DNA of 64,000 nucleotides from Phenylobacterium sp. (GTDB taxonomy: Bacteria > Pseudomonadota > Alphaproteobacteria > Caulobacterales > Caulobacteraceae). Below are positions 1-8,560 of this stretch, in pieces. The translations under genes and the position numbers were made by a program. Under the pieces are notes generated by a model. The model saw only the letters and a list, made by a program, of their open reading frames with translations. It made no database searches and was not told the origin of the DNA. Position 1 is the first letter of the stretch, and each line of letters opens with the position of its first letter. Location of the stretch: contig JAGOQB010000003.1 in the NCBI GenBank assembly GCA_017991675.1, positions 62,001 to 126,000 on the forward strand, read 5' to 3'.

Positions 1-470
1 CGCCGCAGCAGCCGAAGGCCCAGCCGCAGGACCGTCCGGCCTCGCCCCGGCCGCCGGTCGCCCTCGACCTGCCGTTCGCCACGCCGGCGCCGATCCCCAT
101 GGCCCCGGTCCCGGCGCCCGCGCCAGCCGAGCCGCCGACCACCCTAGGCCCGCCGGCCACGCCGCCCCCCGCCGCGATCGTCGCCCCCAATTGGCTGAAA
201 CGCCCCGGCGCCTCGGAGCTCGCGCGCTTCTATCCGGACTCCGCCCAGCGGCGCGGGATCGGCGGCACGGCGACGATCTCCTGCCAGGTCAGCGCCGCAG
301 GCATGCTCAGCGGCTGTTCGGTCGCCCGCGAATCCCCGGCCGACGAAGGCTTCGGCCGCGCGGCGCTCAAGCTCGCGCCTTACTTTCGGATGAGTCCGAT
401 GACCCGCGACGGCCAACCGGTGGAAGGCGGCACGGTCCAGATCCCGATCCGCTTCAACCTCGGCGGTTGA
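1..470 (+). CDS. TonB-family protein, C-terminal part (5' end outside window)
   Basis: The reading frame is open from the window edge (first full codon at base 3) to TGA at 468-470. What is visible is a Pro/Ala-rich linker of about 60 residues, typical of the periplasm-spanning region of TonB, followed by a TonB C-terminal-like domain: [20 protein letters not shown], then a central [12 protein letters not shown] segment and a final [12 protein letters not shown] strand. TonB proteins transfer inner-membrane proton-motive energy to outer-membrane receptors. The N-terminal membrane anchor is not in the window. The domain has two Cys residues, so it may be a TonB-like protein of another role. 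The gene converges on the PEP-CTERM gene, with a hairpin between them. Confidence 0.75.
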   Translation, partial: PQQPKAQPQDRPASPRPPVALDLPFATPAPIPMAPVPAPAPAEPPTTLGPPATPPPAAIVAPNWLKRPGASELARFYPDSAQRRGIGGTATISCQVSAAGMLSGCSVARESPADEGFGRAALKLAPYFRMSPMTRDGQPVEGGTVQIPIRFNLGG

Positions 471-481
471 AGACTTGAGAA

Positions 482-514
482 ATGACCCGCCGCGCTCTCG
501 GCCCGGCGGGTCAT
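482..514. terminator. hairpin between convergent genes
   Basis: An 11-bp perfect stem (482-492 pairing with 504-514) with an 11-nt loop lies between the stop of the TonB-like gene and the stop of the PEP-CTERM gene. Read on the minus strand the hairpin is followed by TTTCTC, so it fits best as the terminator of the PEP-CTERM gene, and may serve both genes. Confidence 0.6.
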
Positions 515-519
515 CCAGG

Positions 520-1155
520 TCAGGCCAGCACGGCTGAGCGCCGGCGCATGCGGATCGCGCCGCCCGCCAGGCCAAAGCCGGTGATCAGCATCGCCCAGGT
601 CGCCGGCTCAGGCACCGCCGATCCGAGCTCATAGCTGAACTGAACACGACCGATGCGGCTGTCCGGCTCCGACCAGACGTCCGCCACGGCGGAGTCGTTC
701 AAGGAGTGCTGGAAGCCCGAGCGGATAAGGGTGACGTCGTAGCCGCCGATCTGCGTCAGGTAGTTCGACGCGCCGTAGCTGTTGACTGAATCCCTCCAGC
801 CGTAGACGCCGATGATATCTCCGGCCGCCACGCTGATGTTGGTGGAGATGAAGCCCGCCGTGGAGTTGTTCAGCCACTGCCCGAGGCTGCTAAAGTCGTT
901 GGTCACGCCGGGATAGCCTGGCGGCGTGGTGGAATTGAAACGCACGATCTCGATCGACTGGGCGCCGGACGAGGCGTCCGTCGGCACGTAAACGCCCGTG
1001 ATGGTGAACGCGGTCGGCGCGGTGAAGTAGTAGCCGCGCGTGTAGCCGTTGAATGTGTCGGTCTGCGCCCCGACGTCGACGACGGCCGCCGCTGCGGGCA
1101 TGGCCACGGAAAATGCCGCCACGGCGGCCGCGATCGCGATGCTGGTGAACTTCAT
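520..1155 (-). CDS. PEP-CTERM (PEPxxWAM variant) exported protein
   Basis: A 211-residue protein with an N-terminal signal peptide (MKFTSIAIAAAVAAF, cleavage likely after an Ala-rich stretch near residue 22). It ends in the tripartite sorting signal VPEPATWAMLITGFGLAGG followed by RMRRR. The PEPxxWAM form is known from alphaproteobacteria, where such proteins are handled by exosortase-type machinery and exported to the cell surface. The start at 1155 is chosen because it begins the signal peptide and has a G-rich ribosome site just upstream; the frame stays open further upstream but without coding character. The body is a small Thr/Ser/Gly-rich beta-type domain of unknown function. No exosortase gene is in the window. 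Confidence 0.85.
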   Translation of the reverse strand: MKFTSIAIAAAVAAFSVAMPAAAAVVDVGAQTDTFNGYTRGYYFTAPTAFTITGVYVPTDASSGAQSIEIVRFNSTTPPGYPGVTNDFSSLGQWLNNSTAGFISTNISVAAGDIIGVYGWRDSVNSYGASNYLTQIGGYDVTLIRSGFQHSLNDSAVADVWSEPDSRIGRVQFSYELGSAVPEPATWAMLITGFGLAGGAIRMRRRSAVLA

Positions 1156-1274
1156 GGATCCCCCCGGAAATGGTGGCGCCCATGACTTGGCGCTACCTGA
1201 GGTCGCGCTACAACCACCCCACCCGACTCGCAACCACATTCGCTGAATGCGGGTATTTTTGCAGGCAGCGGCGC

Positions 1275-2444
1275 TCAATAGCTCTTGGGCAGGCCGAGCA
1301 CCCGCTCGGCGATGTAGTTCATCACCATCTCGCGGCTGATCGGCGCGATGCGGGCGATCATCGCCTCGCGGAAGTAGCGCTCGACGTCGAATTCCTTGGC
1401 GTAGCCCATGCCGCCGTGGGCCAGCACCGCGGACTCGCAGGCATGGAACCCCGCCTCGCCGCCCAGGTACTTGGCCGCGTTGGCCTCGGCCCCGCATTCG
1501 CGTCCGGCGTCGAACAGCGCCGCGGCCTTGAACGCCATCAGGTTGGCGGCCTCCAGCTCGGCCCAGGATTTGGCCAGCGGATGGGCCACGCCCTGGTTCT
1601 GGCCGATCGGCCGGCCGAACACGACCCGCTCCTTGGCGTAGGTCGAGGCCCGCGCCAGCGCCGCGCGCCCCAGTCCCACCGCCTCGGCCGCAAACAGCAC
1701 CCGTTCGGGGTTCAGCCCATCGAGCAGATAGTAGAACCCGCGCCCCTCCTCGCCGATCAGGTCGCCGGCCGGAACCTCCAGGTTGTCGATGAAGACGCTG
1801 TTCGACTCGACCGCCTTACGGCCCATCTTCGGGATCACCGTCGCGCTGATCTTGCTGCGGTCGAAGTCGGTGTAGAACAGGCTCAGGCCCTCGGTCGGCT
1901 TCTTGACCTGATCCTTGGGCGTGGTCCGGGCGATGATCAGCATCTTGTTGGCGCGCTGGGCCATGGTGGTCCAAACCTTACGGCCCGAGATCACATAGCC
2001 GTCGTTGGTCCGCACCGCCCGCGTCGTCAGGCTGGTGGTGTCGAGGCCGGAGTCCGGCTCGGTGATGCCGATGCAGATCTTGTCCTCGCCCGACATCAGT
2101 CGCGGGATCGCCCGGTTCCTGAGCTCCTGGCTGCCATACCTGACGATCGGCATGGGGCCGAAGATGTTCAGGTGCATGGCGCTGGCGCCCGAGAACCCGG
2201 CCCCCGACTGCGTCACAGCCTGCATGACCAGCGCCGCCTCGGTCAGGCCCAGGCCCGCCCCGCCCAGCTCGGCCGGCATCGCCGTGCCCAGCCAGCCGCC
2301 GGCGGCCATGGCGGCCACGAATTCCTCGGGAAAGTCGCCGGTCTCGTCGGTCCTGCGCCAATAGTCGGCGTCGAACTGGGCGCAAAGCCGGCTCACGCTC
2401 TCGACGATGGCTTCCTGTTCCGCGTTCAACCAGAAGCCGCTCAT
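1275..2444 (-). CDS. acyl-CoA dehydrogenase family protein
   Basis: A 389-residue flavoprotein of normal family length. The order is an N-terminal helical domain, a middle beta domain containing the family signature around ITEPDSGLDTTSLTTRAVR, and a C-terminal helical domain (GRPIGQNQGVAHPLA; HGGMGYAKEFDVERYFRE). These enzymes dehydrogenate acyl-CoA thioesters using FAD. The C-terminal stretch that carries EGT in medium-chain enzymes reads ARIAPISREM here, so the catalytic base and substrate may differ from the classic enzymes. It lies 12 bases downstream of the ThiO-like gene on the same strand and is probably cotranscribed with it. The substrate cannot be predicted. Confidence 0.9.
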   Translation of the reverse strand: MSGFWLNAEQEAIVESVSRLCAQFDADYWRRTDETGDFPEEFVAAMAAGGWLGTAMPAELGGAGLGLTEAALVMQAVTQSGAGFSGASAMHLNIFGPMPIVRYGSQELRNRAIPRLMSGEDKICIGITEPDSGLDTTSLTTRAVRTNDGYVISGRKVWTTMAQRANKMLIIARTTPKDQVKKPTEGLSLFYTDFDRSKISATVIPKMGRKAVESNSVFIDNLEVPAGDLIGEEGRGFYYLLDGLNPERVLFAAEAVGLGRAALARASTYAKERVVFGRPIGQNQGVAHPLAKSWAELEAANLMAFKAAALFDAGRECGAEANAAKYLGGEAGFHACESAVLAHGGMGYAKEFDVERYFREAMIARIAPISREMVMNYIAERVLGLPKSY

Positions 2445-2456
2445 CGCTCTCTCTCC

Positions 2457-3494
2457 CTACTTCGCCGGCGCGTCGAACCTCGCCGGACTCATGGCGTCGG
2501 CAAAAGGACCAGCTTCCCCTTCCGTCACGCAAGCCACGATCAGGCGCGCGACCAGCGGGGCCAGCAGCCAGCCGTTGCGCCGCGCCCCGACCGCCAGCAG
2601 CACGTCCTGGTGCCGCCCGCGCCCGACCAGCGGCAGTCCGTCGGGCGTGGCCCCGCGCACCCCGGTCTCGGCCTCGAAGCTCGCTCCGGCCAGATGCGGG
2701 AACAGGCGCACGCCGGCCGCCTTCAGCGGCTCGACCTTGGCCGGCTCCACCGCACGGTCGCCCAGGCCGGCCTCCATCGTCGCCCCGATGGTCAGCCCGC
2801 CCGGCGCGCCGGTGACATAGGCTCCCTGCCCCCGCACCACCACGCCGCGATAGGCCCGCTCGCGGGTGCGCAGGATGTGCCCCTTGATCGGCGAGACGTG
2901 CGCCAGCTCCGGCGCCACCACCGCCAGGTCGCGCCCAGCGCCGGTGGCGATCACCAGCCGCTCGCCACCCTCGAAGCCCTTCGCCGCCTGCTGGCGAAAC
3001 TCGACCCCGGCCGCGAGCGCCGCGCGGCGCAACGCCGCCAACCCTGCGCCGGCCTCGATCCGCCAGTCCTCGCGTACCAGCAGCCCGCGCCGCCAGCCGT
3101 CGGCCAGGTCCGGCGCCAGGCCGGCCAGGGCCGCGCGCTCCAGTTCGGTCGGATGCAGCCCCTGGCCGCGCAGGCCGCCGTCGATACGCGCCAGGAAGTC
3201 GTCGTCGCCCACCGCCACCGCGCCTGCCCGGTCGACGGTCAGCCCGATCCGCGCCTCCAACGCCGGCCACAGGTTGCGGGCCGCCATCAGCAGCGCAAAG
3301 TGCGGCGCGGCGCTGGCGTCCAGGACGGCTTCGAAGGCGGGCGCCAGCATCCCTGCGGCGACGCCCGAGGCGTTGTCCCCCGGCTCGGCCGGATCGAACA
3401 CGGTCACCCGCGCGCCGGCGTCGGCCAGGGCCAGGGCGGTGGTCAGGCCCAGCGCGCCGGCCCCGGCCACAGTGATCTTGGGGCCTTTGCTCAT
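2457..3494 (-). CDS. ThiO-like FAD-dependent amine/amino-acid oxidase
   Basis: A 345-residue member of the D-amino-acid oxidase (DAO) flavoprotein family. The N-terminal Rossmann motif is AGAGALGLTTALALADAGA (residues about 10-28), followed by ASGVAAGMLAP, typical of glycine oxidase ThiO. The C-terminus has the DAO signature GVRGATPDGLPLVGRG and a final NGWLLAPLVARLI helix. ThiO oxidises glycine to supply thiazole synthesis, but no thi genes are nearby, so the role here is uncertain and a general amine oxidase is possible. The start at 3494 is an ATG immediately before the FAD motif. It is the upstream gene of a pair with the acyl-CoA dehydrogenase. Confidence 0.8.
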   Translation of the reverse strand: MSKGPKITVAGAGALGLTTALALADAGARVTVFDPAEPGDNASGVAAGMLAPAFEAVLDASAAPHFALLMAARNLWPALEARIGLTVDRAGAVAVGDDDFLARIDGGLRGQGLHPTELERAALAGLAPDLADGWRRGLLVREDWRIEAGAGLAALRRAALAAGVEFRQQAAKGFEGGERLVIATGAGRDLAVVAPELAHVSPIKGHILRTRERAYRGVVVRGQGAYVTGAPGGLTIGATMEAGLGDRAVEPAKVEPLKAAGVRLFPHLAGASFEAETGVRGATPDGLPLVGRGRHQDVLLAVGARRNGWLLAPLVARLIVACVTEGEAGPFADAMSPARFDAPAK

Positions 3495-3524
3495 GGGCCT
3501 AACGAGCGGGCTTCGCCGCCAAAA

Positions 3525-4301
3525 TCAAGTCCCGGGCGAGGCGCTGCGCCGATAGCGCCGCAGGCCCAGGTGGAACAGGCCCGCGGCCAAGGCTCCGTAG
3601 CCCAGCGCCGAGGCGACCACGACGGCCACGGTTCCCACGCTCGGCTCGCGCAGCATCTTCACCGGCGCCAGCACCACGAACGCCGCCGGTAGGACCGTAT
3701 AGGCCGCGACCTTCACCAGGCCCTGGTGGATCGAGCCCGGATAGCTGGAGAACAGCAGCGTGAAGTCGGTCAGGTCGCGAGCGAAGCTGCGCGCGCCGCC
3801 CGCCCAGAACGCCAGGCTGGCGAACGAGATCGCCGCGGAGACATAGACCGTGGCCCCGGCGCCGACGGCCAGGACCAGCAACGGCGCCTGCTCCCAGCGC
3901 ACCTGCGCGAACAGCACCAACACCACGACGCCGCAGGCCAGGTCGCCCCAGGCCGTGGCGATGCTCTCACGCGCCAGCAGCCGGGCGATCAGCCCGGCCG
4001 GCTGGGTCAGCAGGCCGTCCAGCTCGCCGCGCACGATCGACCCGGCCATGTCGCGGTAGCCGCCGGCCAGCGCTCCGGCCAGGCCGACGATGCACATGGT
4101 CAGTCCCAGCAGCAGGGCGACGTCGGCCATGCCCCAGCCGCCGACGCTGCGGAAGCCGGCGAAGAACAGCGCCCACAGCCCCAGGAACACCACGTCGTTG
4201 ACGATCATGCCGCCGACCTGCAGCGCGAAGTTGGCCTTGTCGGCGAAGGACATCCGCACCGACGCGGCGGCCTCGGCGGCGTAGAGCTTGATGAACCGCA
4301 T
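3525..4301 (-). CDS. ABC-2 type exporter permease (COG3694-like)
   Basis: A 258-residue integral membrane protein with about six hydrophobic segments. The N-terminus, MRFIKLYAAEAAASVRMSFA, followed by FALQVGGMIVNDVVFLGLWA, is typical of the second permease in a three-gene exporter set (ATPase COG4586, permeases COG4587 and COG3694). The start at 4301 overlaps the stop of the upstream permease as TGATG, which is translational coupling; the open frame continues upstream into non-coding-like sequence. The transported substrate of this exporter family is not known from the sequence. It ends 30 bases before the ThiO-like gene start on the same strand. Confidence 0.85.
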   Translation of the reverse strand: MRFIKLYAAEAAASVRMSFADKANFALQVGGMIVNDVVFLGLWALFFAGFRSVGGWGMADVALLLGLTMCIVGLAGALAGGYRDMAGSIVRGELDGLLTQPAGLIARLLARESIATAWGDLACGVVVLVLFAQVRWEQAPLLVLAVGAGATVYVSAAISFASLAFWAGGARSFARDLTDFTLLFSSYPGSIHQGLVKVAAYTVLPAAFVVLAPVKMLREPSVGTVAVVVASALGYGALAAGLFHLGLRRYRRSASPGT

Positions 4302-5125
4302 CACACCCCTCCCCGCCGCAGCACCTTGGCCAGGCCCGCGCGCCAGATCGCCAGGCAGGCGGCGCTCAGCACGCCGATCCACAGCACCTGCCAGCCCAGC
4401 CCGACCAGGAACAGGTCCGGCGTCATCGTCATCGCCGCCGGCCAGTAGAGGTGCGCGGCGAACGGCGAGGCCTTGGCCACCCCCTCCATCAGCGGCGGAT
4501 ACAGCGTCACCGGCGCATAGAGCCCGCCCAGCAGGAACATCAGCTTCTGGATCACCAGCTGGAACGGCAGCACCCGCCGCGCCCAGAACGCCATCAGCCC
4601 GGCCAGGGCGTAGAGCAGCACCCCGACCACGACGCCCAGCACACCCAGCACCAGCAGGCGCGGAAACGCCTCAAGCGGTGGCTAGGCGCGTCCCGACGCC
4701 GCCAGCAGCGCCAGCGCCGTGATCCCCAGGACCGTCAGCCGCACAAGGGCCGCGCCCAGGTTCTGGCTCAGCACCTGGACGAGGTACGACTTGGGCCGCA
4801 GCAGGTGCGGCTCCAGTCCCCCGGAACGAATGTCGTCCTCCAAGCGCAGGTGCGTGGCCGGCAACGACAGCGTCACCCACTCGGTCGCCCCGATGTAGAG
4901 CGCCAGCCCCCCGGCCGGCAGCGCATAGGCCAGCGTGCCGGGCAGCTGCTCGGCGGCCACCTTGTCCCACAGCGCCGACAGCACCAGCAGCAGGATCACG
5001 AAGAACACGCAGCGCCCGGCCAGCACCGGCCAGGCGGCCAGGGTCTCGCCAGCTCCGACCCGCAGCGCCGCCCAGGCCGCGCCCGCCCCTCGTCGGGCTT
5101 CAACGACCGCCGGAATAGATGTCAT
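4301..5125 (-). pseudogene. ABC-2 exporter permease (COG4587-like) interrupted by an in-frame TAG
   Basis: Two open segments, 4682-5125 and 4301-4651, lie in the same frame and together make a normal permease of about 274 residues. The first gives the N-terminal half (WPVLAGRCVFFVILLLVLSA; EDDIRSGGLEPHLLRPKSY) and the second the C-terminal half (LLYALAGLMAFWARRVLPFQ; FAAHLYWPAAMTMTPDLFL). They are separated only by a TAG at 4684-4682, flanked by SGRA and PPLEAF, which read as continuous family sequence; a single C-to-T change from CAG (Gln) would explain it. The start overlaps the ATPase gene by 26 bases and the end overlaps the second permease as TGATG. It may be a real nonsense mutation, a base error, or readthrough. 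Confidence 0.75.
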
Positions 5126-6077
5126 GGATCACCTCCTCCATCGGAGGGTCCTCGATGGTCACGTCCTCGATCCCGCCCAGCGCCAAGGCCGCGGCGATCA
5201 CCTGTTCGACGCGGGTGACGCGGGTGTCGACCTCCAGCAACGTGGTGTGCGCCTGGCTCGACCGACGGCTGACCCCAGGCAGGTCCAGGCGCACGGCTGC
5301 GCTCGCCGACTGCAGCGTCACCACCTTGCGGCCCAGGAACCGGCGGCGCAGCTGGTCGGTCGGCTGGTCGACGACGATCCGCCCCACGCCGATCACGATC
5401 ACCCGCTCGCAGACCAGTTCAATGTCGCGGGTGTCGTGCGAGGTCAGCGCCACGGTCAGCCCATGGTCGCGGGCGTGCTCGCGTACGAAGTCGCGGATCG
5501 CGGCCTTGGCGGTCACGTCCAGCCCTATGGTCGGCTCGTCCAGGAACAGCAGCTGCGGCCCATGCAGCAGGCTGGCGGTGATCTCGCAGCGCATCCGCTG
5601 GCCCAGCGACATGCGGTTGACCGGCTGGTCCATCAGCTCAGCCAGGGCGAAGCGCTCGGAGAGCTCGCCGAGCCGGCGGCGCGCCACAGCCTCCTCCTGG
5701 TCGTAGATCTTGGTCAGCAGCGCGAAGGAATCCCGCGCCGGCAGCTCGCCCCACAACTGCGAGCGCTGCCCGAACACCACCCCGATCCGGTAAGCCAGCG
5801 CCTTGCGCTCGCGCCAGGGAACCAGCCCCAGCACCTGCGCCTCGCCGGATGTCGGCTCCAGGATGCCCGACAACATCTTCAGCGTCGTCGACTTGCCCGC
5901 CCCGTTCGGCCCGATGATCGCCACCCGCTCGCCCGGCGCGATGTCGAACGACACCCCGGCCACGGCCTCGATGGTCACTTGCTGGGACGAAAACGCGCCG
6001 GCCAGCCCGCGGCCGCGCTTGGCGTAGCTATAGCGCTTGCAGAGGTTCCGGGCGGTGATGGCGGGCGTGGTCGACAT
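5100..6077 (-). CDS. ABC exporter ATP-binding protein (COG4586-like)
   Basis: A nucleotide-binding subunit of about 325 residues. Walker A is GPNGAGKSTTLKM, the signature loop is the variant MSLGQRMRCEI, Walker B is LLFLDEPTIGLD, and the switch His is in ALTSHD. After the ATPase core comes a C-terminal extension of about 100 residues, as in COG4586 proteins. It energises the two permeases encoded directly downstream. The start at 6077 (MSTTPAITARNLCKRYSY) puts the first conserved residues in place; an in-frame ATG at 6110 would add 11 residues and cannot be excluded, because neither has a strong ribosome site. Confidence 0.88.
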   Translation of the reverse strand: MSTTPAITARNLCKRYSYAKRGRGLAGAFSSQQVTIEAVAGVSFDIAPGERVAIIGPNGAGKSTTLKMLSGILEPTSGEAQVLGLVPWRERKALAYRIGVVFGQRSQLWGELPARDSFALLTKIYDQEEAVARRRLGELSERFALAELMDQPVNRMSLGQRMRCEITASLLHGPQLLFLDEPTIGLDVTAKAAIRDFVREHARDHGLTVALTSHDTRDIELVCERVIVIGVGRIVVDQPTDQLRRRFLGRKVVTLQSASAAVRLDLPGVSRRSSQAHTTLLEVDTRVTRVEQVIAAALALGGIEDVTIEDPPMEEVIHDIYSGGR

Positions 6078-6298
6078 GGGCGGGGCTCGGATGGCGGGTC
6101 TGGGGGGCAAGGGCTGGGCATGCGAAATACGTCGGGCGCGGGTAAGCGAGCCCTTGGTAGTTCGGCATGTTCGAAGCCTTGCCGGCCATCGCGTTCAAAT
6201 CCGATCCGCCGCGACACGTTCGCGGAACATGGGTAGGTGTAGGGCGACCCGCGCAGCTTTGCAACCGGCAGGCGCAACGGTGCGAAGTTGCGCGCCGA

Positions 6299-6889
6299 TC
6301 AGCGCGGACGGAACAGCGCCTCCAGACCCTGGATGACGTCCTCCATCAGCGGCGAGTTTCCGCTGTCGTCGGCCTGGGTGAGCGAGGCCGCGCCATGGCC
6401 GCAGGCCCAGACCGCCAGGGCGACCTTATGGATCACGACCGGCTCGACGCCCTGCTGGCTGGGCGCGGCGGCGATCAGCTCGCGCAGCACGGCGAAGGCG
6501 CGGTCGCGGGCTTCGGCCACGTCGGCCTCGCTCATCAGCGCAGCGTCGAACATCAACTCGTAAAGCGCCGGCTGGGCGCGGGCGAAATCGAAATAGGCCA
6601 GGGCCGTGGTGCGGATCGGCGTCGCCCCGCCCTGGGCCGCGGCCTCCCGCAGGCTGGCCTCCAGTTCGCGGAACCCCATCGCCGCCAGTCCCGCCAGCAG
6701 CGCGGCCTTCGAGGCATAGTGGTGGTAGACCGAGCCGGCTGCGATGCCTGCGCGCCCAGCCAGGGCCCGCAGGTTCATCTCCGAGCGGCCGCCGCTCTCC
6801 AGCAGCGCGCGCGCCTCGTCCAGCAGCAAGGTGCGCAGGTTGCCGACGTGGTACGGGCGTCGGCGGGCGCCCTGGTCGGCCCAGGTCAT
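6299..6889 (-). CDS. TetR-family transcriptional regulator
   Basis: A 196-residue regulator with an N-terminal helix-turn-helix (LRALAGRAGIAAGSVYHHYA, residues about 41-60) and an all-helical ligand-binding domain after it. It is divergent from the Baeyer-Villiger monooxygenase gene, with a 212-base gap between them, the usual layout for a repressor of the adjacent gene. The ligand is unknown. Downstream, 6078-6298 is a 221-base gap before the ABC exporter, with no convincing gene; a 7-bp stem at 6272-6293 is the only structure seen there. Confidence 0.88.
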   Translation of the reverse strand: MTWADQGARRRPYHVGNLRTLLLDEARALLESGGRSEMNLRALAGRAGIAAGSVYHHYASKAALLAGLAAMGFRELEASLREAAAQGGATPIRTTALAYFDFARAQPALYELMFDAALMSEADVAEARDRAFAVLRELIAAAPSQQGVEPVVIHKVALAVWACGHGAASLTQADDSGNSPLMEDVIQGLEALFRPR

Positions 6890-7101
6890 CGCGCGGCTCC
6901 GGCGGGGCCGTACTCGATCCTATGCGCGCAGGCCCAACGTGGCATGGCGTCCTCCCTATTGGCCTGATGTTCTCAAGCCGGCCGCGGCTTGTCGAGGCCG
7001 GCGTCCGCCCGGCGCGTCAACCGGGCGCGTCAAAGTGAGCGTTGATAACCCAGCGGCCCGCCGCTAGCGTCCCGCGCACAAGAATTACTTGGGAGCACGA
7101 C

Positions 7102-8559
7102 ATGACCGCGGACGTGAAGGTCGCCATTCTGGGCGCTGGCTTTGCGGGGCTCTGCATGGGCCTGCAGCTCAAGGCGCAGGGCGAATCGTCATTCGTCATC
7201 CTCGAAAAGGCGGATCGCGTCGGCGGCACCTGGCGCGAGAACGTCTATCCCGGCGCCGGCTGCGACATCCCCAGCCACCTCTACTCCTACTCCTTTGCGC
7301 CGAACCCCGATTGGCCCGAGGTCTATTCCGCCCAGCCCGACATTCTCGCCTATATCGAGGGCGTCGTGGACCGCCATGAGCTCGCCGGCCACATCCGGCT
7401 GGGCGCCGAGGTCGTCGGCGCGGCCTGGGACGAGGCCGCGGGCCTTTGGTCGATCTCCCTCGCCGACGGCTCGCGCCTGACGGCGCAGGCCTTCGTCACC
7501 GCCTGGGGCCAGCTCAACCGCCCCAAGCTGCCGCAGATCGAAGGGCGCGACAGCTTCGCGGGCCTGGCCTTCCACTCCGCCCATTGGGACGTCTCAGCGG
7601 ACCTGACCGGCAAGCGCGTGGCGGTGATCGGCAACGGCGCCAGCGCCATCCAGTTCGTGCCGGAGATCGCCAAGGTCGCCGGTCAGCTGACCCTCTTCCA
7701 GCGCTCGCCGAACTGGATCGTGCCGCGCATGAACCGGCCCTACACCGATGAGGAAAAGGCCCAGTTCCGCGCCCAGCCGGAACTGATGGAGAAGGTCCGC
7801 AACGAGATCTTCCACATGGCCGAGGATCGGCTGATCGCCAAGCGCAACGGGACCGCGCCGGTCGAGGAGGTCCCGATCCCGCTGGCCCACCTGCACGCTC
7901 AGGTCGCCGACCCGGACCTGCGCGCCAAGCTTACCCCGGACTATGAGGTGGGCTGCAAGCGGGTGCTGATCTCCAACGACTTCTACCCGGCCCTGACCCG
8001 GCCGAACGTCGAACTGGTCACGGAGGCCATCGCCCGCCTGACGCCGCAGGGCGTGGTCGATGGCGCCGGCCGCCTGCACGAGGCCGACGTGGTGATCTAC
8101 GCCACCGGCTTCGAGACCAAGTCCTTCGCCGGCGAAACCGCGATCAGCGGCCAGGACGGCGTGACCCTGGCCCAGGCGTGGAAGGCGGGGCCGGAGGCCT
8201 ATCTGGGGATCACCGTTTCCGGTTTCCCCAATCTTTTCATGCTCTACGGGCCGAATACGAACCTCGGCCACAACTCGATCATCTACATGATCGAGGCCCA
8301 GGTCGGTTACGTCCTGCAGGCCCTGGCCCAGGACCGGCCGCTGTCGGTCAGTCCCGCGGTCCAGAGCGCCTACAACGACAAGCTCCAGGCCGACCTGGCC
8401 CACACCCCGTGGGCCGGGACCTGCACCAGCTGGTACAAGACCCCGGAGGGCAAGATCCTCAACAACTGGCCGGCCTCGGCCCACGCCTACGCCGAATCGG
8501 TCGCCCGCTTCGACGCCGGCGCCTACCAGGACGCCCGCGCCGCCGAGCCGGCCGAATAG
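7102..8559 (+). CDS. flavin-containing (Baeyer-Villiger type) monooxygenase
   Basis: A 485-residue protein with two Rossmann motifs: FAD-binding AILGAGFAGLCMGLQLKA near the N-terminus and NADPH-binding AVIGNGASAIQF near residue 180. Just before the second lies FAGLAFHSAHWD, which matches the type I Baeyer-Villiger fingerprint FxGxxxHxxxW with Asp in place of the usual Pro. Such enzymes insert oxygen into ketones using NADPH and FAD. The ATG at 7102 is chosen because GGGAG lies six bases upstream and the flavin motif follows directly; an earlier in-frame ATG at 7042 lacks support. It is probably controlled by the divergent TetR protein. The substrate is unknown. Confidence 0.88.
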   Translation: MTADVKVAILGAGFAGLCMGLQLKAQGESSFVILEKADRVGGTWRENVYPGAGCDIPSHLYSYSFAPNPDWPEVYSAQPDILAYIEGVVDRHELAGHIRLGAEVVGAAWDEAAGLWSISLADGSRLTAQAFVTAWGQLNRPKLPQIEGRDSFAGLAFHSAHWDVSADLTGKRVAVIGNGASAIQFVPEIAKVAGQLTLFQRSPNWIVPRMNRPYTDEEKAQFRAQPELMEKVRNEIFHMAEDRLIAKRNGTAPVEEVPIPLAHLHAQVADPDLRAKLTPDYEVGCKRVLISNDFYPALTRPNVELVTEAIARLTPQGVVDGAGRLHEADVVIYATGFETKSFAGETAISGQDGVTLAQAWKAGPEAYLGITVSGFPNLFMLYGPNTNLGHNSIIYMIEAQVGYVLQALAQDRPLSVSPAVQSAYNDKLQADLAHTPWAGTCTSWYKTPEGKILNNWPASAHAYAESVARFDAGAYQDARAAEPAE

Positions 8560-8560
8560 G

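Noticed and set aside
1170-3692. Long plus-strand open frame (about 840 codons) opposite the acyl-CoA dehydrogenase and ThiO-like genes
   Set aside because: It is antisense to two well-recognised genes and its translation is Arg/Gln/His/Gly-rich without any family pattern, as expected for a shadow frame in high-GC DNA.
4661-4690. Frameshift in the first ABC permease
   Set aside because: The two halves are in the same frame (their ends differ by a multiple of three), so the break is a stop codon, not a frameshift.
6272-6293. Short stem downstream of the TetR gene as terminator
   Set aside because: Only seven pairs and no T run on the minus strand, so too weak to list as a feature.
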